From the NCBI RefSeq assembly GCF_022524345.1, contig NZ_JAKWJU010000002.1, positions 2,852,001 through 2,916,000 on the forward strand: 64,000 nt of DNA, in the 5' to 3' direction. The notes under the pieces were generated by a model. The model worked only from the letters and a program-made list of their open reading frames with translations, did no database searches and was not told the DNA's origin. Numbering within the stretch: the first letter of the stretch is position 1; every line of letters begins with the position of its first letter. Of this stretch, positions 27,214-34,997 are shown one piece after another. Origin of the DNA: Streptomyces marispadix. Lineage in GTDB: Bacteria; Actinomycetota; Actinomycetes; Streptomycetales; Streptomycetaceae. A program made the translations under genes and the position numbers.

Positions 27214-28020
27214 TCAGCCGCGGGTACCGCCCGTGCCTCCGGTGCCGCCCGCGGTGTCCCCCGCGGCCTCGCGCACCAGCCGCGTGGCGGCCTCGGTCAC
27301 GGCGCGGGCCTCCGCCTTCGCCTTCTTCTCCTGCGGCGTCGAGCCGTCCTTCTCGGGCGAGACGAAGCGGTAGCCGACGTTGCGCACGGTCCCGATCAGC
27401 GACTCGTGCTCAGGTCCGAGCTTCGCGCGCAGCCGCCGTACATGTACGTCCACGGTGCGGGTGCCGCCGAAGTAGTCGTAGCCCCACACCTCCTGGAGGA
27501 GCTGGGCGCGGGTGAAGACGCGGCCGGGGTGCTGGGCCAGGTACTTCAGCAGCTCGAACTCCTTGAAGGTCAGGTCCAGGACCCGTCCCTTCAGCTTCGC
27601 GCTGTAGGTGGCCTCGTCGACGGAGAGGTCGCCGTTGCGGATCTCGGTCGGCTCGTCCTCCGTGCCGCCCTGCATACGGCCGGTGGCCAGGCGCAGCCGC
27701 GCCTCGACCTCGGCGGGACCGGCGCTCTCCAGCAGTACGTCGTCCACGCCCCACTCGGCGGTGACGGCGGCGAGACCGCCCTCCGTGACGATGAGGATCA
27801 GCGGGCAGCCCGGGCCCGTCTGGTGCAGGAGCTGGCACAGCGAACGCACCTGGGGCAGGTCGCGGCGGCCGTCGATCAGGATGGCGTCCGCGCCGGGGGT
27901 GTTGACGAGGGTGGGGCCCTCCGCGGGTGCCACACGCACGTTGTGCAGCAGCAGGCCGAGGGCGGGGAGTACTTCGGTGGAGGGCTGTAGGGCGTTCGTC
28001 AGCAGGAGTAGCGAACTCAC
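27214..28020 (-). CDS. glnR: Nitrogen regulator GlnR (atypical OmpR-family)
   Basis: The 268-residue global nitrogen regulator has an atypical receiver domain starting [20 protein letters not shown], which lacks a full phosphorylation pocket. The DNA-binding domain is almost invariant ([20 protein letters not shown] and [20 protein letters not shown]). GlnR activates glnA, amtB, nirB and other assimilation genes. I start it at GTG 28020, just downstream of GAGGAAGGA. The longer open frame to 28227 is repetitive and not conserved. The C-terminal tail is Ala/Gly-rich and ends [11 protein letters not shown]. It is separate from the divergent hydrolase by 263 bp. Confidence 0.94.
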   Translation of the reverse strand: MSSLLLLTNALQPSTEVLPALGLLLHNVRVAPAEGPTLVNTPGADAILIDGRRDLPQVRSLCQLLHQTGPGCPLILIVTEGGLAAVTAEWGVDDVLLESAGPAEVEARLRLATGRMQGGTEDEPTEIRNGDLSVDEATYSAKLKGRVLDLTFKEFELLKYLAQHPGRVFTRAQLLQEVWGYDYFGGTRTVDVHVRRLRAKLGPEHESLIGTVRNVGYRFVSPEKDGSTPQEKKAKAEARAVTEAATRLVREAAGDTAGGTGGTGGTRG

Positions 28021-28146
28021 GTCGGATCCTTCCTCGGTCCGTCGAGGGACTTCGGTACGGCTCGGCACTGCTTCGTACGTCGTGCGCGTGGCTCCCGGTG
28101 GGCGGGCGATGCCGGGGCGTCCGGCGCCCTGAAGGACACGGCCCTC

Positions 28147-28227
28147 CCGAAGCACCCGGCGCTCCCGGGTCGCCACAGCGCCCCGGAAGCACATGCTGCT
28201 CCGGAAGCACAGCGCTCCGGAAAGCAC
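28147..28227. repeat. Degenerate direct repeats upstream of glnR
   Basis: CCGGAAGCAC recurs at 28183-28192 and 28201-28210, with variants CCGGAAAGCAC at 28217-28227 and CCCGAAGCAC at 28147-28156. The spacing is irregular (16-36 bp). The repeats lie in the glnR/hydrolase intergenic region (28021-28283), where no gene is seen. Whether they bind a regulator is unknown. Confidence 0.5.
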
Positions 28228-28283
28228 GAAAGGACCCGGGGGCGGCGCTGCCCGGATCCTTCACTCCGAGCAGAATAGCCGAC

Positions 28284-29363
28284 ATGGGTGACGATGCGGA
28301 GTGTGAGTTCGCTCGCTACGGCGAGGACGCACGCACCGCGGGCGGTGACGGCGGCCCGGCGACGGGCCGGAGGCGGGCGTCGCTGTGGACCTCCGACGGC
28401 GTGCGGATCGAGGCGGCGTACGACCCTTACGAGGGCGGCGGCCGGGGAAGGGGCGCTCGGTCCACGGTCCGGGCCCCCGGCGCGATCGTGCTCGCGCACG
28501 GCTTCAGCGGCTCGGTCGACCGTCCGGCGCTGCGACGGGCGGTGGGGGTGTTCACGCAGTACGGAGCCGTGATCACCTTCTCCTTCCGCGGGCACGGCCG
28601 CTCCGGCGGCCACTCGACCGTCGGCGACCTCGAAGTCCTGGATCTCGCGGCGGCCGTGAGATGGGCGCGCTCCCTCGGGCACGCGCGAGTGGCGACCGTC
28701 GGCTTCTCCATGGGCGGCTCGGTGGTCGTCCGGCACGGCGCGCTCCGCCGCCCGCACGGGACGTCCGGGACGGCCGGGATGCATGAGGGGCGCACAGGCG
28801 CACAAGCCCGCACGGGGCGTCCCGGAGGCGCCGCTTCCGGCAACGGCGCTTCCGGCAACGGCGCTTCCGGAAGCGGCAGTTCCGGGCCCGAGTCCGACGC
28901 GGGTGGCGATTCCGGACCCGGCGCCGAGGGCGGCGGGCCCTCCGGCGAGCACTCCGACGCCGTGGTGGCCGTCAGCGCGCCCGCCCGCTGGTACTACCGC
29001 GGTACGGCTCCGATGCGGCGCCTCCACTGGGTGATCCAGCGTCCCGTGGGCCGCCTCGTCTCCCGCTACGGTCTGCGCACCCGCATCCACCCCCGCGACT
29101 GGGACCCCGTACCGCTCTCGCCCGTGGGCGCCGCACCGCTGCTGGCGCCGACGCCGCTGCTCGTCGTCCACGGCGACCAGGACCCGTACTTCCCCGAGGA
29201 CCATCCACGCTCGCTCGCGGCGGCGGGCGATCCGGAGCACACCGAGCTGTGGCTCGTGGAGGGCTTCGGCCATGCGGAGAACGCCGCCGACGCCGCACTG
29301 CTGCACCGGATCGGAGGCTGGGTCCGCGCTCGGTGGTCCGGCCCCGGCCGGCGCCCGGCATGA
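28284..29363 (+). CDS. Alpha/beta hydrolase with a Ser/Gly-rich insertion
   Basis: The 359-residue protein has the alpha/beta hydrolase pattern. The oxyanion strand is AIVLAHGFSGSVDRPALRRA, the nucleophile elbow GFSMGGSVVVRHG, the acid region LLVVHGDQDPYFPEDHPRSL and the catalytic His in EGFGHAENAADAAL. Between the nucleophile helix and the next strand (VVAVSAPARWYY) lies an insertion of about 70 residues rich in Gly, Ser, Ala and Asn (GNGASGNGASGSGSSG, 28741-28970), probably a disordered surface loop. The substrate is unknown. The start is ATG 28284. It is followed closely by the MoaD-like gene and a membrane-protein gene and may form an operon with them. Confidence 0.82.
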   Translation: MGDDAECEFARYGEDARTAGGDGGPATGRRRASLWTSDGVRIEAAYDPYEGGGRGRGARSTVRAPGAIVLAHGFSGSVDRPALRRAVGVFTQYGAVITFSFRGHGRSGGHSTVGDLEVLDLAAAVRWARSLGHARVATVGFSMGGSVVVRHGALRRPHGTSGTAGMHEGRTGAQARTGRPGGAASGNGASGNGASGSGSSGPESDAGGDSGPGAEGGGPSGEHSDAVVAVSAPARWYYRGTAPMRRLHWVIQRPVGRLVSRYGLRTRIHPRDWDPVPLSPVGAAPLLAPTPLLVVHGDQDPYFPEDHPRSLAAAGDPEHTELWLVEGFGHAENAADAALLHRIGGWVRARWSGPGRRPA

Positions 29364-29443
29364 TGGGTCCGCAACACACCGCGACCCGCACGCGATCCGT
29401 ACGTACGGCGCGGAACGGACAGGCTGAGAGGGCAGGACCCGAG

Positions 29444-29710
29444 ATGGCGAGTGGCACGATCCGTTACTGGGCGGCGGCCAAGGCCGCGGCCGGTACGGCC
29501 GAGGAGCAGTACGAGGCGAAAACGCTCGCCGACGCCCTGGACCGCGCCCGCGAACGGCACGTCGAACGCCCGGAATTCGCACGTGTGCTGCTGCGCTGCT
29601 CGTTCCTCGTGGACGGCGAGCCCGTCGGCAAGCGCGCACACGACTCGGTGGAGCTGAGCGACGGCGGCACGGTCGAGGTGCTTCCGCCCTTCGCGGGAGG
29701 CTGCGCATGA
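29444..29710 (+). CDS. MoaD/ThiS-family sulfur-carrier-like protein
   Basis: The 88-residue ubiquitin-like protein starts MASGTIRYWAAAKAAAGTAE and contains LLRCSFLVDGEPVGKRAHDS and GGTVEVLPPFAGGCA. The beta-grasp pattern and the VEVLPPFAGG end are typical of MoaD/ThiS sulfur carriers, which work with a C-terminal Gly-Gly thiocarboxylate. Here two residues, Cys-Ala, follow the Gly-Gly, so the carrier end is masked unless trimmed. Its last bases overlap the next gene in ATGA (29707), which is what creates the extra codons. It is perhaps a molybdopterin or thiamine carrier or a paralogue, with no partner enzyme in the window. Confidence 0.8.
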   Translation: MASGTIRYWAAAKAAAGTAEEQYEAKTLADALDRARERHVERPEFARVLLRCSFLVDGEPVGKRAHDSVELSDGGTVEVLPPFAGGCA

Positions 29711-30675
29711 GCGAGCACGCCCACTCCCGCACGGGCGGCGGTGCACAGCCGCACCCGCCGCACGCCCGGCCTCAGCAGGAGCCGGCACCGCGCACCCAGC
29801 CGCGCGTACGGTCCCAGCCGCTCCCCGAGCAGACCGCCGCGACGGCCTCCGCCTCGGCAGGCGCGACCCCGGGCACGGCCGCAGGCGCGAACGGCCCGCT
29901 GCCCCGCGCCAAGGGCTCCCCGATCATCGCCCCCGGTCTCCTCCCCGCGGCCGTCACCACGGCCCTCGCCGTACTGATCGCCGGAGCCGCGCAGCTCGGC
30001 GGCCCCGCGCTCGCCGTCGCCGTCGCGCTGCTCCAGGCCGTCACGGCCGCGGGCTGGTTCCGGCTCAACGGGATGTGGCCCGCACGGCAGGGCATCGCCC
30101 TGGCGTTCCTCGCGGGCGTGGTGACCGACCTCTCGCTGCTGCTGGCCGACGAGGGCCACGCACCGGCCGTGATCATCGGCACGCTCGGCGCCTGGTGCGT
30201 GCTGACGGTGTCGCTCCATCTGCGTAACCGGTCCGGGCCCGACGAGCGGATGTACGCGTTGACCGCCGCGTTCACGGCGACCGGTCTCGCGGTCGTGGCC
30301 GCCGGGTTCCTCGCGTCGCTCGACGCCGCGTCCGCCGACGCCGTGAGCGTGGGCGCCGCCGCCGTGGCCGTGGCCTCGCTCGCCCGCGCTCTGCCGCTCC
30401 CGCCGTATGTCGCGCCCGTGGCCGCACTGGCCGCCGCAGCGGGAGCCGGTGCCGCGGCCGGTCAGCTCATGGTGCTCGGCGGCGACGGTGCGGCCACCGC
30501 GCCCGCCCTCGCCGGCGCGGTGCTGGGCCTGGTGACCGGCGGCTGTGCGCTGCTCGGGCTGCGGGTGGCGAGCTACGACTACCCCTCGCGCTTCGTCCAT
30601 ATGACGGCGGGTGTGGCGCTGCCGCTGGCGCTGGCGGCGCCCGTCGTCTATCTGTTCGGCAGGGCCTTCGTATGA
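29707..30675 (+). CDS. Multi-pass membrane protein, conserved in streptomycetes
   Basis: The 322-residue product has a Pro/Gln/His-rich cytoplasmic head of about 70 residues, then about nine to ten hydrophobic helices made mainly of Ala, Leu, Val and Gly (e.g. GLLPAAVTTALAVLIAGAAQ, AVIIGTLGAWCVLTVSLHL and HMTAGVALPLALAAPVVYLF). There are no catalytic motifs. It overlaps the MoaD-like gene by 4 bp, so the two are coupled. Transport or scaffold roles cannot be told apart. Confidence 0.75.
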   Translation: MSEHAHSRTGGGAQPHPPHARPQQEPAPRTQPRVRSQPLPEQTAATASASAGATPGTAAGANGPLPRAKGSPIIAPGLLPAAVTTALAVLIAGAAQLGGPALAVAVALLQAVTAAGWFRLNGMWPARQGIALAFLAGVVTDLSLLLADEGHAPAVIIGTLGAWCVLTVSLHLRNRSGPDERMYALTAAFTATGLAVVAAGFLASLDAASADAVSVGAAAVAVASLARALPLPPYVAPVAALAAAAGAGAAAGQLMVLGGDGAATAPALAGAVLGLVTGGCALLGLRVASYDYPSRFVHMTAGVALPLALAAPVVYLFGRAFV

Positions 30676-30838
30676 GGAGGGCCGGGTTAGGCTCGCTGAG
30701 GTCGCGAAGGCCGGCCGTTCTGCCAGGGGCCGCACAGCGCGAGGCCCGCACGGCCCGGGCGGTACGACGGCCGCCCGCGGAGCAAGGTCCGGCCCGCTGA
30801 GCACGGTTCGCCGCCCGTATGCATGGGAGAGGTAGCAG

Positions 30839-31549
30839 ATGCGCGCACTACGCAGGGGGCTCGTCGTCCTCTTCGTCCTCGCGGTGCTGTTCGTGGCCGC
30901 CGACCGGCTCGCGGTCAAGCTGGCCGAGGACCGGGCCACGGAGGAGATCAAGAGCGCGCAGGGTGTCGCATCCGCCGGGAAGACCTCCGTCGACATCAAG
31001 GGCTTCCCGTTCCTGACCCAGATCGCCGGCAAGGAACTGGACGAGATCGACGTCGGGATGAGCGGCATGAAGGCCGAGGCCCAGGGCGGGCAGCTCAAGG
31101 TCGGCCGCATCGACGCACATCTGCGGGACGTACGCCTTGGCGACGACTACAGCACGGCCGTCGCCGACCGCGCCGACGGCACCGCTCTCGTCTCGTACGA
31201 GGAACTGACGAAGGCCGCACTCGAAGGCGTGGACGTCGGGTGGGGCGGCAGGAGCGACAGCGGTCGCGGCCGGGTCAAGGTCAGCGCGGGCGTCACGGTT
31301 CTCGGGCAGACCTTCCAGCGCAGCGTGTTCAGCACGGTCAGCGTCTCCGGCGGCGACACGGTGCGGCTGCGGGCGGACAGGGTGCCCGGCGCAGGCATCC
31401 CGGGGCTGGAGGACGCGATCCGCGGCAGGATCGACTTCGCCCGCAAGATAGCGGGACTGCCGGAAGGGCTCGAACTGGAGAAGGTCGAGCCCACGGCGCG
31501 GGGCATCGAGCTGTCGGTGCGCGGCAAGGACGTCAAGCTCGGCAAGTGA
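30839..31549 (+). CDS. LmeA-like (DUF2993) lipid-binding protein
   Basis: The 236-residue protein has an N-terminal signal/anchor (LRRGLVVLFVLAVLFVAADR). The DUF2993 domain that follows has VDIKGFPFLTQIAGKELDEI, the conserved GFP motif, LKVGRIDAHLRDVRL, and LPEGLELEKVEPTARGIELS. LmeA of mycobacteria binds phospholipids in the cell envelope and affects lipomannan growth. In streptomycetes the role is unknown but the location outside the membrane is likely. The ribosome-binding site is GAGAGG just upstream. It lies 160 bp after the membrane-protein gene. Confidence 0.85.
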   Translation: MRALRRGLVVLFVLAVLFVAADRLAVKLAEDRATEEIKSAQGVASAGKTSVDIKGFPFLTQIAGKELDEIDVGMSGMKAEAQGGQLKVGRIDAHLRDVRLGDDYSTAVADRADGTALVSYEELTKAALEGVDVGWGGRSDSGRGRVKVSAGVTVLGQTFQRSVFSTVSVSGGDTVRLRADRVPGAGIPGLEDAIRGRIDFARKIAGLPEGLELEKVEPTARGIELSVRGKDVKLGK

Positions 31550-31747
31550 CCCCGGCCCGGAGTGTGGGCGGGACCGGATCATCGCCGGAGCCCGAACCGC
31601 CGCCGCCGTCCCACTGAACGAGACGATGGCGTCCGCAGGGGAGGCCGTCCTCGCCCCGCCGGGCACCGGCGACGGCCCGCCGGGCACGGGGAAGAGGACT
31701 CGAATCCCACATCACGGGCGAACACGTCTCACGATGTGGATTTGCGG

Positions 31748-31776
31748 TGACACGGGCGGTCCACCGTCCCTACGAT
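31748..31776 (+). promoter_or_regulatory. Promoter of the cysteine leader / cysA operon
   Basis: TGACAC (31748-31753), 17 bp, and TACGAT (31771-31776) make a good vegetative promoter. The predicted transcription start falls at or one base before the leader-peptide ATG at 31784, so the leader is probably translated from a leaderless message. Confidence 0.6.
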
Positions 31777-31783
31777 CGTGCCC

Positions 31784-31867
31784 ATGAAGCGACAGGCGGA
31801 CCTCACGAAGCGACGTGCAGTCGACCTCTGCCGCGTCGCCGCGATGCTCTGTCGCGTCCCCTCCTGA
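31784..31867 (+). CDS. Ms5788A-family Cys-containing leader peptide of the cysA operon
   Basis: A 27-codon open frame encodes a short basic peptide starting MKRQADLTKRRAVDLCRVAA, with cysteines at positions 16 and 23 (DLCRV and MLCRV). This is the actinobacterial leader-peptide family (Ms5788A in Mycobacterium smegmatis) found upstream of thiosulfate sulfurtransferase genes. Ribosome behaviour at the Cys codons is thought to tie expression of the downstream operon to cysteine supply. It starts without a ribosome-binding site, consistent with a leaderless message. The cysA start is 280 bp downstream, longer than in mycobacteria, so an attenuating RNA structure in between is possible. Confidence 0.8.
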   Translation: MKRQADLTKRRAVDLCRVAAMLCRVPS

Positions 31868-32147
31868 CGGCCGCCGTACGGCCGGGCCACGTCCACGGCC
31901 CGTGAAGGCAGGCCGAGCGCACGCAGCGCCGCGTCGCCCGCCGCCGTCCCGCCGCCGAAGGCTCCCGCCGTCCCGTGCCGCCGCCTGCGGTGCGCACGGG
32001 TGCAGGGCCGCCGGTCCCGCCCCGCCAGATCCCTTTCCGCCTCACGTACATGCGCGTCCGGACACACGCTCCGGCTTCCGTGCCGTGTGCCCGCCCCGTA
32101 CCGCTACGCCCCGCTTCATCCCGCAACCCGCCTCCGGAGGAGAGAAC
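31868..32147 (+). other. Untranslated leader between the leader peptide and cysA
   Basis: This GC-rich 280-bp segment contains several complementary stretches, for example GGCCGCCGTACGGCC at 31870-31884 just after the leader stop. It ends with the cysA ribosome-binding site GGAGGAGA (32137-32144). It holds no gene. Its place suggests cysteine-dependent attenuation. This is inference. Confidence 0.45.
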
Positions 32148-32987
32148 ATGAGCCGCAGTGACGTCCTCGTAGACGCCGACTGGGTCCAGGAGCACATCGA
32201 CGACCCCAAGACGGTCATCGTCGAGGTCGACGAGGACACCTCGGCCTACGACAAGAACCACATCAAGAACGCCGTGCGCATCGACTGGAAGCAGGATCTC
32301 CAGGACCCTGTCCGCCGCGACTTCGTCGACCAGGAGGGCTTCGAGAAGCTGCTCTCCGAGAGGGGCATCGCCAACGACGACACCGTGGTGCTCTACGGCG
32401 GCAACAACAACTGGTTCGCCGCCTACGCCTACTGGTACTTCAAGCTCTACGGCCACCAGGACGTGAAGCTCCTCGACGGCGGCCGCAAGAAGTGGGAGCT
32501 GGACTCCCGCGATCTCGTGGCCGAGGTGCCCAGCCGCCCCAAGACGGACTACAAGGCCAAGCCTCAGGACACCTCGATCCGCGCCTTCCGCGACGAGGTC
32601 GTCGACGCGATCGGCGCCAAGAACCTGGTCGACGTCCGCTCCCCCGACGAGTTCAGCGGCAAGCTGCTCGCCCCGGCCCATCTGCCGCAGGAGCAGTCGC
32701 AGCGTCCCGGCCACGTGCCGAGCGCCCGCAACATCCCGTGGTCGAAGTCGGCCAACGACGACGGCACCTTCAAGTCCGACGAGGAGCTGAAGGAGCTCTA
32801 CGAGGGCGAGGGCGTCGACCTCGGCAAGGACACCATCGCCTACTGCCGTATCGGCGAGCGTTCCGCGCACACCTGGTTCGTGCTCCACGAGCTGCTGGGC
32901 CAGGAGAACGTCAAGAACTACGACGGCTCCTGGACCGAGTACGGCTCGCTGGTCGGCGTGCCCGTCGCCGTCGGCGCCGAGAGCTGA
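32148..32987 (+). CDS. cysA: Thiosulfate sulfurtransferase (rhodanese), CysA2-type
   Basis: The 279-residue tandem rhodanese moves sulfane sulfur to thiophilic acceptors. The N-terminal inactive domain has VFVEVDEDTSAYDKNH-like sequence (VIVEVDEDTSAYDKNHIKNA) and LYGGNNNWFAAYAYWYFKLY. The active domain has NLVDVRSPDEFSGKLLAPAH and the catalytic Cys in AYCRIGERSAHTWFVL. It is almost colinear with M. tuberculosis CysA2/SseA-type proteins of 277 residues. I start it at ATG 32148 after GGAGGAGA. An upstream Cys leader peptide and a downstream sseC (DUF1416) make a sulfur operon. Confidence 0.94.
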   Translation: MSRSDVLVDADWVQEHIDDPKTVIVEVDEDTSAYDKNHIKNAVRIDWKQDLQDPVRRDFVDQEGFEKLLSERGIANDDTVVLYGGNNNWFAAYAYWYFKLYGHQDVKLLDGGRKKWELDSRDLVAEVPSRPKTDYKAKPQDTSIRAFRDEVVDAIGAKNLVDVRSPDEFSGKLLAPAHLPQEQSQRPGHVPSARNIPWSKSANDDGTFKSDEELKELYEGEGVDLGKDTIAYCRIGERSAHTWFVLHELLGQENVKNYDGSWTEYGSLVGVPVAVGAES

Positions 32988-33060
32988 ACGCGGACCCCCG
33001 GTCCTGCGATCCACCCGGCCGCGGCCGGACCCAGACCTGATCAGAACGGAAGGGAAGTCC

Positions 33061-33348
33061 ATGTGCGGAGCGAAGGCAGGCGGTCCCGACGCCTCCACCA
33101 TCAAGCCCGGTGAGACGACGATCCAGGGCAGCGTGACCCGCGACGGCGAGCCCGTCACCGGTTATGTGCGGCTGCTGGACGCCGGGGGCGAGTTCACGGC
33201 GGAGGTCCCCACGTCCGCCACCGGCCAGTTCCGCTTCTACGCGGCCGAGGGCACCTGGACGGTACGCGCGCTGGTACCGGGCGGCACCGCCGACCGCACG
33301 GTCGTCGCGCAGGACGGCGGTCTGGCGGAGGTCGCCATCGCCGTCTGA
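33061..33348 (+). CDS. sseC: DUF1416 protein SseC
   Basis: The 95-residue protein starts MCGAKAGGPDASTIKPGETT and has a carboxypeptidase-regulatory-like beta fold (IQGSVTRDGEPVTGYVRLLD and EGTWTVRALVPGG). It corresponds to mycobacterial SseC2, which always follows cysA2. The role in sulfur metabolism is inferred from this pairing. The conserved Cys2 may take part. The ribosome-binding site is GGAAGGGAAG at 33049-33058. A terminator follows. Confidence 0.9.
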   Translation: MCGAKAGGPDASTIKPGETTIQGSVTRDGEPVTGYVRLLDAGGEFTAEVPTSATGQFRFYAAEGTWTVRALVPGGTADRTVVAQDGGLAEVAIAV

Positions 33349-33421
33349 GGCGCATGAGCGGGCGGTGAGCGCGGTGCGAGCAGTACGAGCCGTGTGAACC
33401 GTACGAGCGGTACGGACCGTA

Positions 33422-33468
33422 CGAAGGGCCGTGCCCGGGTGCCGTCGCACTCGGTGCACGGCCCTTCG
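33422..33468 (+). terminator. Hairpin terminator after cysA-sseC
   Basis: A perfect 13-bp inverted repeat (33422-33434 with 33456-33468, arm CGAAGGGCCGTGC) with a 21-nt loop lies about 75 bp after the sseC stop. Just upstream, GTACGG/CCGTAC steps repeat (33378-33425). Confidence 0.7.
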
Positions 33469-33528
33469 GCGTTCCCGCCGCTCCCGGGGGCGCGCGGCTG
33501 ACTCCCGGACGCGGCATAGGCTTGCCGT

Positions 33529-33945
33529 ATGGCAGCAGAACCAGCGGCGACAGCAGGCAAGAAGCTCGTGATCAAGGTGACGGCGGGCACGGACGCTCCG
33601 GAGCGCTGCTCGCAGGCGTTCACCGTCGCGGCCGTGGCGGCGGCCAGCGGCGTGGAGGTGTCGCTGTGGCTCACGGGCGAATCGGCGTGGTTCGCGCTGC
33701 CGGGCCGTGCCGCCGAGTTCGAACTGCCGCACGCGGCGCCGCTGCCGGAGCTGATCGCGGGGGTGCTGGCCGGGGGCGCCCCCGGGCCGCAAGGCCAAGG
33801 GGGAGGGCGGATCACGTTGTGCACGCAGTGCGCGGCCCGTCGCGGCATCGAGGAGAAGGACGTGCTGGAGGGTGTCCGCATCGCGGGCGCCCAGGTCTTC
33901 GTCAGCGAGATCATGGGCGAGGGCGTACAGGCGCTCGTCTACTGA
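33529..33945 (+). CDS. DsrE/DsrF-family protein carrying an in-frame repeat
   Basis: The 138-residue DsrE-like protein has KLVIKVTAGTDAPERCSQAF, VSLWLTGESAWFAL and ITLCTQCAARRGIEEKDVLE, with CTQC as a possible sulfur-binding pair. DsrE-fold proteins relay sulfur in other bacteria. The nearby cysA-sseC operon suggests a sulfur role. Residues about 81-92 (GGAPGPQGQGGG) are encoded by a hairpin repeat (33771-33804) that looks like an inserted streptomycete repeat element, lengthening a loop. The start is ATG 33529. A TAGGCT hexamer ends seven bases upstream, so the message may be leaderless. Confidence 0.8.
   Translation: MAAEPAATAGKKLVIKVTAGTDAPERCSQAFTVAAVAAASGVEVSLWLTGESAWFALPGRAAEFELPHAAPLPELIAGVLAGGAPGPQGQGGGRITLCTQCAARRGIEEKDVLEGVRIAGAQVFVSEIMGEGVQALVY
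33771..33804. repeat. Hairpin repeat element inside the DsrE-like gene
   Basis: CGGGGGCGCCCCCG (palindromic) is followed by GGCCGCAAGGCC and AAGGGGGAG, an arrangement like the GGGGGCGCCCCC...GGGGGAG elements scattered through Streptomyces genomes, normally between genes. Here it is in frame. The call rests on memory of the pattern, not a search. Confidence 0.5.
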
Positions 33946-34136
33946 GCCGCACCCACCGGTACCGAGCCGCAACGGGCCACGCCCGCCGTGCACCGCCCCC
34001 ACAGGCCGTGTACGAGGCCCTCGGCGACGGCCACTAGACTCGGTCCGCGTAAGGCAACCGCACCGGCATCCCGCCGCCGTGCGGTCCGTACGCCGAGAAC
34101 CACCGCGAACAGCGAACGATCCGAGGAGCACATCCC

Positions 34137-34238
34137 GTGCTTGAAGCATTCTTCACCGCGCTGATGGTCCTGGTCTGCGTAGGCACCGCGGCCTTCGCCG
34201 GTCTCACGTTCAAGAAGCTCTACCAGGGCCAGCGCTGA
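34137..34238 (+). CDS. Small single-pass membrane protein (33 aa)
   Basis: A GTG start at 34137 lies eight bases after GAGGAG (34123-34128). The 33-residue product opens MLEAFFTALMVLVCVGTAAF and ends with KKLYQGQR: one hydrophobic helix and a basic C-terminal tail, so the tail is probably cytoplasmic. It resembles the tiny conserved streptomycete protein at the same place near the nitrobindin-like gene. The function is unknown. Confidence 0.75.
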   Translation: MLEAFFTALMVLVCVGTAAFAGLTFKKLYQGQR

Positions 34239-34357
34239 GCGGCCGCGGGAGCGTCCGGCACCGCCGTCGCGCATGACGGAGCCGGGGTCATGCCCGTGAC
34301 GCAATGCCGCGGCGCCGTCCGAAACTTCCACCGTCCCCACCGACCGTCTGAGTTGCC

Positions 34358-34975
34358 ATGATCGAGATCCCGTCCGACCTGCACCCGGACCTCGTCCCCC
34401 TCGCCTTCCTGCTGGGCAACTGGCAGGGCGCGGGCGTCGCCGCCCTCGACTGGGGGCACCTCCCAGCGGGCGCTGGGGGAGAGGACGGCCCCGGCACCGA
34501 CAAGTGCAACTTCGGGCAGGAGGTCGCCTTCAGCCACGACGGCCGCGACTTCCTGGAGTACGTCTCGCACAGCTGGCAGCTCGACGAGGCGGGCGAGAAG
34601 GTGCGCCCCCTGGAGACCGAGAGCGGCTACTGGCGCATCGACTCCGAGCGCAAGGTCGAGGTCGTCATGATCCGCGACGGCGGCGTGGCAGAGGTCTGGT
34701 ACGGCGAACTGGCCGACCAGAAGCCGCAGATCGACCTCGTCACCGACGCCGTGGCCCGCACCGCCTCCGCACCCGAGTACAGCGGGGGCAAGCGGCTCTA
34801 CGGCTACGTCAACGGCGATCTGATGTGGGTCGGCGAGCGCTCGGCCCCGGGTTCGCCGCTCCAGCCGTATATGTCGGCACAGCTCAAGAAGGCCGTGGAT
34901 CTGAGGGAGATCGCCAAGGATCTCAGCGAGAAGGAAGGCGATCTCCCGGACGACGGCATCGCCTTCTTCAAGTGA
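34358..34975 (+). CDS. Nitrobindin-like heme-binding protein (FABP/DUF1794 family)
   Basis: The 205-residue beta-barrel protein has the family motif GNWQGAG (residues 20-26), DFLEYVSHSWQLDEAGEKVR, PLETESGYWRIDSERKVEVV and a C-terminal RLYGYVNGDLMWVGER. Nitrobindins bind ferric heme in a FABP-like barrel and handle nitric oxide or peroxynitrite. Residues about 31-42 (DWGHLPAGAGGE), between the first motif and the second strand, come from an inserted hairpin repeat (34450-34482) and should form a longer loop. The start is ATG 34358. A second-shell His in SHSW is present. Confidence 0.85.
   Translation: MIEIPSDLHPDLVPLAFLLGNWQGAGVAALDWGHLPAGAGGEDGPGTDKCNFGQEVAFSHDGRDFLEYVSHSWQLDEAGEKVRPLETESGYWRIDSERKVEVVMIRDGGVAEVWYGELADQKPQIDLVTDAVARTASAPEYSGGKRLYGYVNGDLMWVGERSAPGSPLQPYMSAQLKKAVDLREIAKDLSEKEGDLPDDGIAFFK
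34450..34482. repeat. Streptomycete hairpin repeat inserted in frame in the nitrobindin gene
   Basis: The segment reads CTGGGGGCACCTCCCAG, a short linker CGGGCG, then CTGGGGGAG. It forms a stem-loop of the type common between Streptomyces genes. Its length keeps the frame and it is translated as DWGHLPAGAGGE. I recognise the element from general knowledge and could not search copies outside the window. Confidence 0.65.
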
Positions 34976-34997
34976 GCCACGGTCCTACACTGTCGAT

